From Serinus canaria (Eukaryota > Chordata > Aves > Passeriformes > Fringillidae): a stretch of 64,000 bases of DNA. Location of the stretch: positions 17,907,719-17,971,718 of the forward strand of contig NC_066323.1 in NCBI RefSeq assembly GCF_022539315.1, written 5' to 3'. Both the position numbers and the translations under genes were made by a program. Within the stretch, counting starts at the first letter, position 1, and every line of letters starts with the position of its first letter. Shown here one piece after another: positions 50,801 through 64,000 of this stretch. The notes beneath the pieces are model-generated. The model was not told the DNA's origin and searched no databases. It saw only the letters and a program-made list of their open reading frames with translations.

Positions 50801-53800
50801 AATTTTGTCTTACTACTGGAAGGTCTTTTATTAGTGTCTATGAGTCCATTTTCATTGTTTACTGGAGGAACTTACTTTTCACATTTTATCACGCTGAGAT
50901 TGATCTATGATGAAAAAGAAAGTCTTTTGAAACTTCAGTGATTTTTTTTCCTTATTCTATTTAAAAGGCATCACTCCACATCAAGTATGTGTGTAACACA
51001 GTATTCCAATGTCTCCCATATGGTTTTATAATTAGCCTACTCCACCAGAATGAGCAAAATATATTGCAGGTTTTCAGTTGCTTAAGAATCTGCAGTCATC
51101 AGAAGTTAAGCTAAGCTCTGATTATCTCCTCTTTGCTGGCCAATAGTGCTTATAAATTAAGATGGAAGCTGTATTTAAGATCTGATGAGACTTCTGGCTA
51201 TTTGGTCCTTCCACTGAGAGTTTCATTTTCTAAATTTCCTTTACTCTTTTCAGCTCATCATTCAGAGATTAATCAAGGAAATTTGGTAAGCAGGGTAGGA
51301 CAAAAAAGGTGGGGATCAAATTAACTGGTCAAAATATTTTCTTGCTGCAGAGTCCTTAAAACCTTTTTTAGGTAGTTGCAGTTACATAAGTCATGACAAA
51401 ACATTTTTTAGCAGTTCTCCAAGTTCAGCACAGATGTATGTTCTGCACTTGAAACAAACAACCATTAAACAGCAACAGATCCAACACCAGACTGGGTTCT
51501 GACATCCCTGACATACAAATGTGTGTGACTGTGGCTCAAACCCTGCACCAAGAACCTGCCAGACCACCATAACTCTAACAGGTCAAATCTGGAAATAAGA
51601 ACCCAAATACTTGAAGATGTGGGAAAAACAAATCTAAGCTCATTGGTAGAATAAATATTTATCTTTATAGAGATATGCAGCAGAACACCCTTATCATTAA
51701 ACCTGTTATTCTATCACATAACAAGTTTATCCTAATTGAGAATTCCTTTGATACCAGGAATTGTTCTATATGGAAACAATTAAGCTAGTAGCTGGAGTAA
51801 TTTAAGGCAGTCCTGAGACTAATCTCAGCAGCATCAAGGACTACAATACTGTTCTTGCTCAAAAGTACATTAAGTCTATTTGACATATTTGAAAGTTTAG
51901 CCCACAAATTACTTTTCTATGCACCACGAATCTCCAAGAAGAAAAGAGGTAATTATTTTTGCCCAGGTCACTATACTGATAACTGTGTTTTATTAGTAGT
52001 AATAGACCACAATCATTTGTGATCTGTCCAAACAGCTTCTTAACTGAAAGGAGCAATGTTAGATGGGACACAAGGCTGCTCTATTGACTTCTGAATCTTT
52101 GCTTTCCTCTTACAGCTTCCAGAATCTATAGAAAATGCATGGAATGAACTGGGGAAAAGACCATTCTAATGACTACCATATTTAATTTTTTTCCTCCAGT
52201 ACTTAAGCAGATAAATTATGAGAGTTCTCACAGACAAGAAGGTATTTTACCCATAGAAGCATCAAAATTGCTCATATTTTATCTGGAAAACAGAGAGTTC
52301 AGCATGAGTTAAAATATAATTTGGAATTAGTCAAGCCTTTTACCAACTTTGAAAATTGCCTAAATAATTAGATACCATCTAGTAAGTAAATAATGGATTA
52401 AAAGTACTGCTTGTTTCCATCTTTTATGAAAGCACGATTATGATGGATCCACTTCTATCAGCTTTCTCACTCTCACCTCTAACACTCAAATATTTATTAT
52501 GCCAGCTCACATTCCCAGCAGCACTGTTCCCTTCAGGCTGTCTCTGATGCTCAGAGTCAAGCTCACTGTCTCAGAGAAGGCAGGAGCCATCTCAGAGAAC
52601 TGAGAATTGCTGTGCAGTTAATTCTCACACCAGTCTCTCTGTGTTTGTGCTTCAAGGGGCAGATGAACTCCTGGGCCTGTAAATGTTTTGGCATCTCCAG
52701 ATACAACTGAACTGGGGTCCAAAAATAACATCCTTCCCCAAGCATTTGGACACTAATCTGTGAAGTCAAGTTACCATCTCCTAAATAAATATATTGGCAA
52801 TCCAAAGCTACCAAGAGAAAGAAGAGAAGAAATAGCATTTCAGTCTTGAAGAGGGAGCTGGGCTCTAACTGCCACCCAGCTATTAAGTGATCTTGGTGCC
52901 AGATCATATGGTATCCATATGTTTTCCCACAGTCAAGACAGTACAGTAATGCCAAACTTCTTTCCAAAAAGTGCTTTGAGAACTGCTGATGAAAAAGGCG
53001 ATCTAAAAGCAAAATGTTTATTATTATTACAATTATATGAAAGTAAATATGGTCCCTTAAGATATATTTGTTTCCTGTTCAGGAATTTTAAATTCTTGCT
53101 GTCTACTGCCAAATCTATGCCACCTGGGTTTTGTTGGTTAAGGAAGACTAGGTATAAGAGGATTTAAAACACATTATTGTGCAAGACAATTACACAATAA
53201 ATGATAGGCACAGTATAGTGCCCAATTTATAAAGACCTAAATTTCTGACACTTCCAGGTAACATTAAGAAGGCTTGGCACAAGAAGAAACTATTTTTAAC
53301 AAAGAGATGCTGTTGCTCAGAAAACAGAGTGCTTTCATTGCTGGAAGTCACACTCACAGCTCTTTCCACTGAAGTCCTATTGTAGCAGAACACACTCCCC
53401 CAACACACCAACACCCCACTGGAGTGCTGGGAACTCTTCCCAGTGGCTCCAAAGAGGCAGCCAGCAATCGCTTGCATGAGTTAAGCAGTGAGTGCTTTTT
53501 AATGGGAAGATTAACTCCTTTGGACCAATTATTAGCACCATCTCACACAAGAACCCATTTACAAAACCTTCTGCCTCTCCCAGAGAGCTGCCAAAAACAG
53601 TCACTGAGTCTGGGGGCCTGAATCAAGATGGGGGGCCTGGTACACAAATGTGTTCAAAGCTTCCAAAACAAAGATTATTTGACAGTTTCTCTTTAGAGAT
53701 TTTGATAATGTGTGAACATTTCAGCAAGAAAAAAGAGCTGTTTTAAATATATGCCACCAGTCACGTTCTTTTCCTTCACCATTCTGCTGTAGCTGTGGTT

Positions 53801-56800
53801 TAACACAAGTTAGTTTGGGAGTCTAGTTCCAATCACCTTTGCTTTAGAGAAATCTAGAAAAAATACTAATTTTTCAAAGTCAAAAGTGCTATACAGATTT
53901 GAAATTACTAAGATGAGAACCCAGAGGGTTTATTTATTTCTATCAGATCAAAGAGAATGAAGTGAACACAATTCCAGTATGGAAATACAGAGAAAGTCTG
54001 AAAGGAAATAAAGAAGCAGCAACAAAACTGATGATTCCTAACTTCAGGAAATAAGATGTAAGGAAGGACTGAAAACAATCTAAAAGCTGAAGTGAAGAAA
54101 ACCAACAGCTCTGTTCAACAATACTTTGTGAAATAACCAGAGAATTTAACACAGCTGGATTGTTTAGACAGCAAATCTATTGTTCAGTGCTAAATTCAGG
54201 GTAATTTAATCCCCAAACTGAACATGACTCTATTGTGGCAGCTGATGCATTTCAATTAACTCACTCATTTTTCTCCCTGAACAATAGTTTACAGGAAAGT
54301 GAAGATGTTGGTATCCTCCCAGTTCACCTCTGCTTCATGCAGTAAAAAAAGTGGTTGAATTATTCATTGATGATTCTCAAATCTCATGTCTAGAAAACCT
54401 CTTTATTCTCTAAGTTATTATTTCTTAGAATATGTCAAAAAGTATAGCCACTAATTTTAGATCTTCTTAAACCACATAAGCATATAGAGTGATATACATG
54501 AAAATTTTAATTCAGTCATCTCAGAAGGAAAATAACCTTAATTCCAAATGAGATCCCAAAAGGTCTTTCATTCATTTTCACAAGTATTTTCCTGCTAAGG
54601 GAAGAGACTGTGTTCCTGGAGAATTTTCGTCTCAATGCCCCCCCTCCTACCTTCTCCTCACAGATTAATAACCATTAAAAGAAACAAAAAATTGGGGCAT
54701 TTAGCAAAACAGCAGCTAATGCTGCCCAGACAAAGCAAGGCCACATAAAACTTAACAGAATGAGGATGGAGATACTGCCCTGAGACAATAAAATGACTGT
54801 TTCACTCTGAGGCAAATCTTAAGGTTTCCATCATGCAATGAAACTTTGCCAAAGCAAGAACATGTGTGGCCCTATGAGCACAGAAGGCTGTGAGTCTGCT
54901 CTGCCCAATTCTTGGAAAGGTCTCTGTGCACAGGACTGAGTGACTGAGTTACTCTGGCTGTCCCACATCTGAGGACAGTCCCCTACCAACAAGCTGTAAA
55001 GTATGAGTCAGTCTCTCCCTACAAAACACAAGTCAAAGGGAACTAAGCTGAAATGGAAATATCTCCATAAGATTTCATCTGGTGTAAGAGCCTTGATTGG
55101 ATCTTAGAACACAAAGAAATTTCTGCAGTTTTTACATCCAAAAAAAAGAAGCAAAACCATGTTAAGATGGCAGCACACTCAAAATGGTCCAGAAGTTTAT
55201 GGATTCCCTTGGGATTGGTAAAACATTAATGCTTTGAAAGAGAAAAATACACAGAATGTGATGTCCTCAGGGATCAGTGCTTGTTTATACCATGTTAACA
55301 GGAAACATCTTGCTTATGCACAAGGACTGCAGTGGTGAATTTAGGAGTTTATTTCTTACTTATTTTAAAGTCTTCAGAGCTGCCCTAGCCAAGACTCATG
55401 TGTGTTTCTGTCTTGGAAGGAGGAGGGAGAACAAGAAAAGAAGCAAGCAAGCACTGAGATGAGAGTCAGGCAACAAAAGATAAAACCTGCATTTTTGTAC
55501 TGATGCCATTTTTGCAAGGGTTAATCTCAGCAGCTCTCAGGATAACTGCCTCGTTGTGGTCTGAACAACCCTCTAGCTACTGCAACAATGACACTCAATC
55601 CCTTATGAAAGCAGAAACGTTGGATCAGAAACTGCATTTGTAAAACAGATTATCAGAGAGAATTTTAGGGGGAAATGCCAAATAAATGCCCTTATAATTG
55701 TTGCAGGCAACTACTTTCAATTCTTTGTACCATTATGTGAATCCCTTATCTCTGTAAAGACGCTGACTACCTATGGCTGTTCCATCTCCAGCTTTCTTGA
55801 AAAGATACCCCAAACCTTTCAAAATCAGTGAAAGAGCAATGTGATTCTGGAAACACCTGATGATCTAGGTCAAGGTGATATAAAAGTGAGGAGTCTCCAC
55901 CTCAACTTCCATAGTCTGTAATGTGGGCTTTCTTAGTGGGTGATTCTTTCAAATGCTGTTAAGACTTGAGAGTCACCAGAAGAACTTGGGCTGGAGAGTC
56001 GGCTGCAGGCTCACCCTCCTGCCACACTGCCGTGTGAAGAGGGCACAGTACACTAAGAGAACTTTCCCCTATAATCCTGCCACACAAAAATGCTTAAAAG
56101 ACATCTCATTCCTTTAACAGGAAGGCCTTCTATAAGAGTGCACAGGCACACACAAAATTGTGGCTGAAGGAATAATACCTAAGCTCCTACTGCTTCTCAC
56201 CTTCTCTAACAGAAGTCCTAGGCTGATATTCCCTAGGCAAAGCTATGGGTAGCCCACATTACCATTGGACCTTGGCACAACACCTTACAACAGTGAAACT
56301 GGCTGTTTCATAGTCCCACTTCCAGTACCGAGATAGGTGACATCTCATAGGTGGTACTTTGCCCCTCACACTCATGCTCCATCATTCCTCTCATGCCTCA
56401 AGGCAGAACTACAGCTCTCCCACCCATTGCTCGTGAATATGTCCCATCTCTTCAGAACACTTTTGTTTCTATTAAACTTCAAGGAACTTAGCAAGTCTTT
56501 GAACTCCTCCCACTGCTTTTCCACCCCTTCAGCAGAGCAGAACAAACACAGTGTGTTCCACAAGTTATAAACAGATTCATAAGAGAACTCTTGACTTGAT
56601 GTGGTAGAAGTGCTCAGACTTAGCAGAATTTTTTTCTTGCAGAAGAAACACACCCTTTCCTAAGCTACCTCAGTGAGATTCTGCCCAATGTACAATCATT
56701 TTTCAGGGAACAAAAAAATTATGTGTTTTCATTTAAAATGTTACCTTATAGTTCTTCCTTAAGTTTACTTAACTTCTGAATTGCAAACACATCACTTCTT

Positions 56801-57599
56801 TCACAGGAGAAGCTCCTTAAAGCTGTTTTGTGATGACTTCTGTAAGCAAGCAGCAGAACAACATGCTGCTGTAAATCCAGAGCTAGAGCTTTGAGTTTGT
56901 CTAAAATAACAAATCAAACAGAACTAGAAGATACAGCAATAACAAAATCCAGAGATATGATTACTGTGTGTTTGCAAGACAGAAGATACAGAATTCAGCA
57001 TGAGCACAGCCATGGCTGTCTCTATCACATAGCTGAGCTCTCTTCCCATGCTACAGCTTTACTCATATCCACAGACGTTTTATTTTTTTTAAGTCTGTGT
57101 CTCCACATCCAAGGATTTAACCTAGTTATGGCACAATCTACTACTACATCTCAGCTGAGGACAAACAATGCTATCATTGTAGCAGAAATAACACCTCAGT
57201 CCTGCAACCAGAAAATGCACATTCCAAAGCTGGTGTTGGACTCCAAGAGATGGGGAGGAGAGCAGATTTAACAGTGGAAATGAGCACATTCATGAAGCTT
57301 CTGCTGTTTTCTGTAGGAAAAGCTGGAATACCAGCCACAGTACTTCTGGAATTTTCTCCTACTGAAAGGACTTGTTTTGGTGTTGTGGAGTTTGGGTTGA
57401 ATGGGCCATTTTCAGTTTGGGGACTGGGTTTTTTTTATCAGAAAGCAGTATTCTCATGGTTGTATCATATTCTGTTTTCTGAGCAATAATCTCATAAAAA
57501 CATGTTGGATATCTGGTTAAAACAGTGCGCTCAGTCATTTGCAAACACAAATCATTGCTGAAAAAGTGCAGGAGCAAATATTATTAATGGCAGAAAGAT

Positions 57600-57900
57600 T
57601 CATCAGAACTCCCATTTCTCCAATGATTAGAGGCAGATCTTGACTGTGGATGTGGAGGGTTTTGTTCTCTCGATAAAAACATAGAGGTTTTCTTCTAAAC
57701 AACACAATGAAATGAAAACTAAGGAGATGAAGTGCTGAAATCTACAGAGCAGTAATTCTAGCTTTAGTCACTGACTGTGACTCGCAATCACAGCAGTTAC
57801 TGGGAATAAAGCCATATTTATGGATTCAAATGTTTTCCAATCATGCTGTAGCTACATTGACCCCTGCAGAAATGGATGTGTGAGCACATGGGTAAGAAGA
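57600..57900. promoter_or_regulatory. candidate conserved non-coding block
   Basis: Repeat-free sequence with CCAATGATTAGAGG, AGCAGTAATTCTAGC, CATATTTATGG and CCAATCATGC sites. It resembles other conserved-element candidates in the window. Inferred from texture only. Confidence 0.13.
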
Positions 57901-60900
57901 GTCCCAGTTTTTTAGACAGCTGCCTTATAAATCAGAATGACTTTTGAAGTGCTATATGAATGCACGTAAAACTGACACTCACGTGAAAACAAGGGCACCT
58001 TCTTATTAGAGAGAAAACACTAGCACAGAGAAAAAGACAAAATCACAGGAAAAAAAAAAACCACTACAACTTTTTTCATTGGTCTAAGGCTTTAAGTGAG
58101 GGGCTATTAGATTTTAATTAACTTTTTTTTCCCCCATAATCTTTTTTTACTTTTGGTACCTGTTTCTTTTCTAAGTTCTAAATAGGAACAAAGGACCTAA
58201 AACAGCAGAGTATTCCCACCCCATTTAAGAGCAGTTCCATCCACTTCTGGAAAATGAAGTGATTTGCAAAGTTAACAGAAAGGGTGACTAATGCTAAACA
58301 CCTAAGAGCTCAGTGCCTCAGGGAGCTGTCCATCTCTAATTGCTACCAAAACACATTCCTCCATGGCTAAGGGCATGAGAAACAGCAGCAATCCCCTTTC
58401 AGTTAAGTACTATACAACCAGAAAAGAGCTATATTTTTTTAAATAGTTACATTTTATTAAAATGCACATTCTTACTTTATTTTATATGGCTTAGATTGTA
58501 AAAAGAGTTGCTCAGAAATAAATCCTTTGGCTTGCATTAATAGAATCTCTAAACAGGCATAATCTCTAAAGCAGAATTATATATTTTTTTAAGTGACTAA
58601 GAACCAGGTTTCAGAGACATTATGGGTAGACCCTAATGCCTAATGACAGCAATTGATGTCTTGAAGGGGTATCTAACTTAAGTGAGAGATCTACAGTCAG
58701 GAGTGTGAAACACAACTACTAAAAAGCCTGTTTCTCAGCTTTTTTTCAGGTAACTACATATTTTGACATTATGTCCCCAAATTACTGAAACTCCAGGTCC
58801 ATTTAGAAACAAATGGAGTGTGATTCTTAGGAAGCTAAGCAGGCTTTTCTTTCAATTGTTAAATCAAGGCCTGAACCATTATTCCTGCTCTTCCAATCCT
58901 GTGGGCATTCATGCACTATTTCTTCATGGGTCTGCTTCAACAGTACAAGCATTTTGAAGTGTAAGCATTCTTTCATATCTAAGCATTTAAAATTTCATGC
59001 AAGACTAAATAACTGAAAATCTGCATTTAAACACAGTAGGTGAAATGTTTCTTTTAAACTCAAAGAAGCTAAATATCTTTCAGTTAGTGTTAGTCCCTTT
59101 TACTAGAGGGTCAAGTATAAATCTGGAACAATTCACTGGTATAGATTAATTTGCATTCTACAACTGTTATAGCATACTTTGCTGACTAAATTGTAATAAT
59201 AAATTGCAATAATCCAATAAACTGTTCCTTTCTGATACTGACAATCCCAAACATGAGTTAGCTGAAATCTTACTGCACATTTACATTCACCTTCCACAGT
59301 TTAGTTTTTTAAAATGGACAATAAGCAGAAAAATATAACTTATGTTTCACATCATTCAAAATGCAGGAGGGAGGGAAAGAAGAAAACACATTAATTGTTC
59401 TACCTTTGGATAATTACTTTGAAAACACTGAAACCCTAAATGTGAAATACCTCTCCTGATACTCAGTTTGGTCTCTAGGAGGACAGTGAAGAGGCACCAC
59501 ACCTTCCCCAGTAAATTCACTATATCACTGGGACTCTCAGCTAGCTGATCCCTAGGAAAGGTTGTTCTTGGCTGTGTTGCTGCCACGAGGCTACACATCA
59601 TTGTGTTAAGCTCTTTAATACAATTTCTGGCAACAGGACTCAAGGAGATCAATAGTGCTGCTTCCTAGGCTCTAAACCTGCTTTTAGTGATTTACTGTAT
59701 CATCAATGGCCAATAAACCAAAATGCTGACGTGTCATCTCTTCCGCATGAGATTTGTCTCTGTTTTCCTTTCACCCTATTGAGGAAAAAGTTTTATGAAT
59801 GGAAAACATGGATTGTAAGTAATTCAACCTGTCAATCTCAAAGCAGGTAAGGAACAAAAAGGACACTCACTCCATATGAAATGTGTGCCACTTACATTAA
59901 GAACTTCAAACACTAACAGGCATGGGTGTAACTCAATACCCCACTGCCCATCCCACCTGACTGGGTGGTGATCATGGGCCATATTATTCTGTGTGTACAA
60001 GTACGAGAAAACAAAAAAATATTAATAATACAAAAAAATACATACACTACATTGTCTTAGAATTCAGTCTCATTTTTGCATTTGTATCATGACATCGAAA
60101 TAGAAATATGATTTTTAAATATTAATTTTAGGAAGTGCAAAACATCACATGACGCAATTTGTAAAAAAATTAAGGTTTTCTATGTAGTCATACATTTCTG
60201 GACAATTTTAACTGAATTCTGCTGAGAGAATGTAAAGCCTGTGTGACATGAAAATACTTTTGGAACATCAAGCTCTCTGCAGAATTTTAGTTAATCAACT
60301 AACCAGGCAAGAATCTGACAAACAGGTTTGCTTTTATAAAGCAATGACGAGAAATGTGGAAAAAAAGTCATTTTCTACCATTCCTGTTCTGCCCGCAGTG
60401 CTATTATGCAAAGCAAGTCTGATGACATTTTACATGACAGCATTTAAACCCAGTGGAGATTTCAGAACCCCTGTGTGACCTGTTTATTCTTTACAAATAT
60501 TTATCCAATAATAGGCAACTAGCTTTTAACAGTGTGGTAATAGCACATCCACCACGTCTAATAAGGATGCACTTTGCTCTGACAAGGGTCAGCTGTAAAG
60601 CTTCTTTTGGTGCCTGTGGCAGCTGCCAGGTATTAACCATCTTTCAGCATGTCTTATTTTGATTCTTACAGAATCACTTTGGAAAAGGTTTATATATAAC
60701 AAAAACAAACAAACAAAAAGTTCTGGCAGGAAAATAAGTATCCCTGCAGAAATATGAGTGGGTATAATGGAATCACTCCATGAACACAAGGTAGATGAGG
60801 TCTGCATTTCTTGTATTTTTTTCCATAAGGCTGGAGTTTTGCTCGGATAAATGACACAGGGAGGGAGAAGAAACAGAATATCACACTGAAAGATAATAAA

Positions 60901-62709
60901 AGTAACCCAAATGTCCTGACTGTACCTGCAGCGGCTGGAGGATTTCACTCAGCGAAGATGAGATTATGTGTTATAACTTGGACAAGCCTGCACCAGTTTG
61001 CTTTGTGTCTACCAAGAAAGATTTTTCATTCCTACAGCATATTTCTGCCTTTCCTTTCTGTCTTTGCAGGCTCTTCTGCAGAGACTGCAAGAAATAATGA
61101 ATGCTCCCCCAATTTTTCTGGAAATGGGGAAGTTACTTATCCCTACTTATAGAATAAGTTAAACATTTTCCCTTAATCTTAAACAAAAACTAAGGATTGA
61201 ATTTTTCCACAATGGTAAACTCTGGCTTTATTCTGCTCCCACTGGAGAAGTTTGTTTTCATTGTATTTACTCAAGGCTCAGTATAAATAAATACCTTTAA
61301 AATCCAGCCCCCTGATTAGGATAGAGATGAAAAGAAATGTGGGAAATGGAAGTAATCTACGGAAGCAATAGATGTGAATCAATAATGCCAACCAGTATTT
61401 ATGGATCTCATTATCTCAACATGTGCTTTTTAGGATCATTTTAAATTACTATTAAAAATAGCCATAGGTACATTTAAAATTAATATTTTAGAGTTCAAAT
61501 GGTCTGCATTTGCCAGTGCAGATATGCATTTGTTACACAGCTCTGCTAACTAAAGGAACAAAAGGTACTGCAGAATATAATAGCATTCTGTGGAAGAAGA
61601 GATTTCTACAGGAAAATGATTCAATTATTCTAAATCAATTATTACAGGAACAGCTACATAGCTCTATATCAATCTCCTTATGTGTTTCTAATTCTTTTGT
61701 CTGCTACCTGTGGATATTTAATTGGAATTAATGTAGAAAAATATATCCCACTAGGAACAAGATTCAAATCATTTGGATCATTTATCTTTCTCTAACTTCT
61801 CTTTGTGAGATACACGAGGGACCAGTCAAAGCCATCACTTTGTGCAAGCAGCAGCAGTCAGCAACAAGTTTTAAACATAGCTCCAGGCTCCTCTATGTGG
61901 GACAGCTGGATTGGCCACAGACATCATCACCTTCTGGAAGAAACCTGCACTAAGCATAGCAGCAGAGCCCTGTGTCCAACAAATTTGACAGCTATTATTT
62001 GATCAAGAATCTTCAAAAAAATAACAAAGCCCTTTCCAAAAGGAAAGCAGGCTGTTCAACCCTGTCAGCAAGAGAAGTAAGGGCATTTTTCTTTAGCAGA
62101 GTAGATGCAGACCATATGATGAAGAGGCATAAGGGACACCCCAAACATAAGAGTATTTCTGCCTCTGAAGCCAGCTTTGCAGGCTCCTGTCAGACTCACC
62201 AGCCACAGGGACATAACATGTTAACACAAAGTCTGTACTGAGAGAAATGAGAGCCTACTGTATCTGATAAGCATCTGCTAACAGACCACAAGAAGATCAC
62301 AACAGTAAGCACTTCCTCTTTCTTTTATCAGAAGAGATGGTCTCCATGCCACTCCCTGACCCTCCACTTCTCTGGAATCATCAAAGGAGTTATGAAATTA
62401 ATTTCAGAGACAGCTGCTTCTTGGCTAAGAACATACCAAGGTCCTGCTCTACCTACCAGCCACATACAGCATGCGGGATGGGGAAAAGAAAAAGAAGGAG
62501 AAAAAAGCTTTATAGAGCAATAGCTCATCCACTTCTATTTCTCTAAAGAGATCAAATTTTATTCCTCTGAGTCGTTTTTTTCAGTCTCAAGGATTGAAAA
62601 AGACATATTGATACATCTCTGGCAGGCCTCATGATGAAAAGGCTCTGTGAAATCCCTCTCAGATTTAGGGCGTTCCCAGAGGGCTGTGCAGCAGAAGTTA
62701 CAAGGGTTT

Positions 62710-62762
62710 AAGAAAGGAAACAGGGAAAGAAAGAAGGAAAGAAAGACAAGGAAAAGGAAGTA
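62710..62762 (+). repeat. purine-rich (GAAA/GGAAA) tract
   Basis: About 50 bases of almost pure A and G on the plus strand, in GAAAG and GGAAA units. Polypurine tracts of this kind can form triplex DNA, but this one is short and irregular. Confidence 0.8.
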
Positions 62763-63394
62763 CTAAGGAGATAAAGAAGCAGTTGAACCAAAGATAATGT
62801 TATTCATTTGCATGCTATGCTGAAAAATCTCAATCTTACTCTGATGTCCTGAGGTAAGGAAAAAAAAAATTAAAAAAAGGAAGGTCTGAGGTTGCATTGT
62901 TAACATAACTGGTGATACTGAAAAAAAGCTTGTGAGAAGGGAAAGAACTACACACCAATATGTCTCAGTCAAGCTGTGTCAATGCAAAAAATATTAGATA
63001 TGACTAGTTACCCCTAACAGACTATTTCTAGTGGTCTCACTGGCCTTCTAAAGGGGCAGCTGACACTTCAAAACTAGCATCGCCAATGGAATCAACAGGA
63101 TTGCAATCAAAGAGACAGGTTTTGGATAGAGATTATGATAAAAGGAGAGCCTGGCTCTCCTTCTGATATCAATAGAGCCTTGATATTTTCCAGCCTGTAG
63201 CCCCCAGTGCCCCGGTGTGCTTAACACTGATGCCACATGTTTGCTGGCACTGATGGCTGCATCCAGTGCACACACTTTCAGCCTATTTATTTTAATTTAT
63301 GCTACAACACTTATTCTCAGAAGAACAAACTTAACAACTTCATTCACACCACACTGAAGCAAACTTCCGTGAAACTAAAAAATACCACGCTGGT

Positions 63395-63560
63395 GTTCAT
63401 ATTAATGAAGTTATGAAATATTTCATTAGCACATCCTGGAGTATGAATAATTTCTCACCAAATTTCACTTGGCAGCCTCCTTCTCTCATGTGGCCCATCA
63501 AGATAGCGCATTATCTTTCAGCTTCTAGAAAATGGGACTTGCAAAGGATGATTGAAGTGC
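63395..63560. promoter_or_regulatory. candidate conserved non-coding block
   Basis: The block contains ATTAATGAAGTTATGAAAT, TTTCATTAGCAC, GAATAATTTC and AGATAGCGCATTATC, with rare CpG-containing sites, and directly abuts an old CR1-like relic. The texture suggests conservation. This is inference. Confidence 0.18.
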
Positions 63561-63700
63561 CAGAGTTGTTTATTCTAGAGAGGGTAAAGGGGCTGTGTGA
63601 CGATAACCTCCAAATGTGCAAAGGGCTGGTGAACAGACGGGAATGTGCTGCTTCCCATGTGTTTTGTGTATGAAACAGTAAGGAAAAGGATTAGGCATAA
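63560..63700 (+). mobile_element. probable ancient CR1/L3-like LINE relic, plus strand
   Basis: Translated on the plus strand, the segment gives LFILERVKGLCDDNLQMCKG followed by a Phe/Val stretch. This parallels the conserved ORF2 C-terminal region of CR1-clade LINEs, where LF-LEKRRLRGD is followed by a conserved Lys-Gly motif and a short variable region. The DNA also follows the expected order: 'agagagggtaaaggggctg', 'tgacgataacc', 'caaatgtgcaaagggctgg', 'agacgggaatgtgctgc'. It is far more diverged than the other CR1 copies here, so it is old if real. The ends are uncertain. Confidence 0.45.
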
Positions 63701-64000
63701 GGCAAAGATTTCTAAACATAAGAACAGATCAGCACACTGCTTCAGAAGTTTATGTAGTCTCCACCATGGGTAATCTTTCAAGATGGCTTAGACAAACAAC
63801 TGAAGCAGCAAACAGTTCAGTGGGAGTCTCCTTGGACTGCATTGTTTCCTAAGTTATCTTTTCATCAATATTCCTGTAGAATTCATACAAGTTTGTCAGA
63901 TAAGGCAAAAAGTAACACTAATGGATTATTTATAATGATTACATTACATGAAGAAGTTGGAAATGCAAAAAGCAGAGAAATACAATCTTGTAAAGATACA

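Larger units (their letters stand above)
45060..63390. other. non-coding AT-rich sequence, no gene recognised
   Basis: No identifiable exon, RNA gene or interspersed repeat in about 18 kb. Small direct repeats, a purine tract and two conserved-looking blocks are listed separately. The longest frame (52563-53012, minus, 149 codons) has no recognised domain. The frame at 56891-57271 is likewise unremarkable. Strong acceptor-like sequences occur at 52115 and 61069, but neither precedes a frame I can identify. Confidence 0.55.

Noticed and set aside
52116..52168. Short frame after a strong acceptor (CTTTCCTCTTACAG)
   Set aside because: Only 17 codons before a stop and no partner exon recognised.
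52563..53012. Longest open frame (149 codons, minus strand), containing an internal Met followed by a hydrophobic signal-like stretch
   Set aside because: No recognisable domain; the hydrophobic stretch comes from a pyrimidine-rich tract; one frame of this length is expected by chance in 64 kb of six-frame sequence.
61070..61162. Frame after a very pyrimidine-rich acceptor (tract 61040-61066)
   Set aside because: The acceptor is strong but the following 30 codons resemble nothing known, and no matching donor or upstream exon was found.

Overview
The window is AT-rich vertebrate nuclear DNA, most likely from a bird. The best evidence is a set of degraded, 5'-truncated CR1-type LINE fragments (the dominant avian retrotransposon family). 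Four are convincing (about 8.1-8.4, 19.08-19.15, 37.07-37.35 and 44.95-45.06 kb) and one is probable and older (63.56-63.70 kb). By eye the sequence is CpG-poor, with many A/C or T/G low-complexity tracts and short AT microsatellites. There are no bacterial-style operons, ribosome-binding sites, tRNA or rRNA genes, CRISPR arrays or insertion sequences.

I could not identify any known protein-coding gene. The open frames are short (none longer than 149 codons), overlap on both strands, and give proteins with no family motif I recognise except relics of the CR1 ORF2 C-terminus. The window is best read as a gene desert or the inside of a very large intron. The only coding candidate worth recording is an exon-like segment at 28552-28672. 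It has a strong splice acceptor, an ATG followed by a signal-peptide-like stretch, and a strong donor. An acceptor-flanked frame at 30360 would continue it in phase. This is unproven.

Layout: 1-7.7 kb is non-coding, with an A/C tract near 3.0 kb, a 12-bp tandem repeat at 5.37 kb and a G-run tract at 5.80-5.89 kb. A near-perfect 26-bp hairpin with clustered CATTCCAACA motifs lies at 7.78-7.97 kb, directly beside a minus-strand CR1. 8.4-19 kb is plain sequence with an A/C tract at 13.3 kb, an AT microsatellite at 14.3 kb and a conserved-looking block at 16.0-16.3 kb. 19-28.5 kb holds the CR1 3' end and simple repeats. 28.5-37 kb holds the exon candidate, a 48-bp perfect inverted repeat with its arms 356 bp apart (32.33/32.74 kb), and a TATA-like site at 34.54 kb. 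37-45 kb holds two CR1 fragments, a homeobox-motif-rich block at 40.3-40.6 kb and two small tandem duplications. 45-64 kb is mostly unremarkable, with two conserved-looking blocks and the old CR1-like relic at the end.

The items most worth checking are the 48-bp inverted repeat, the 7.8-kb hairpin with its motif cluster, and the isolated signal-peptide-like exon. All conservation statements are inferences from composition and motif density, because no alignment was possible.
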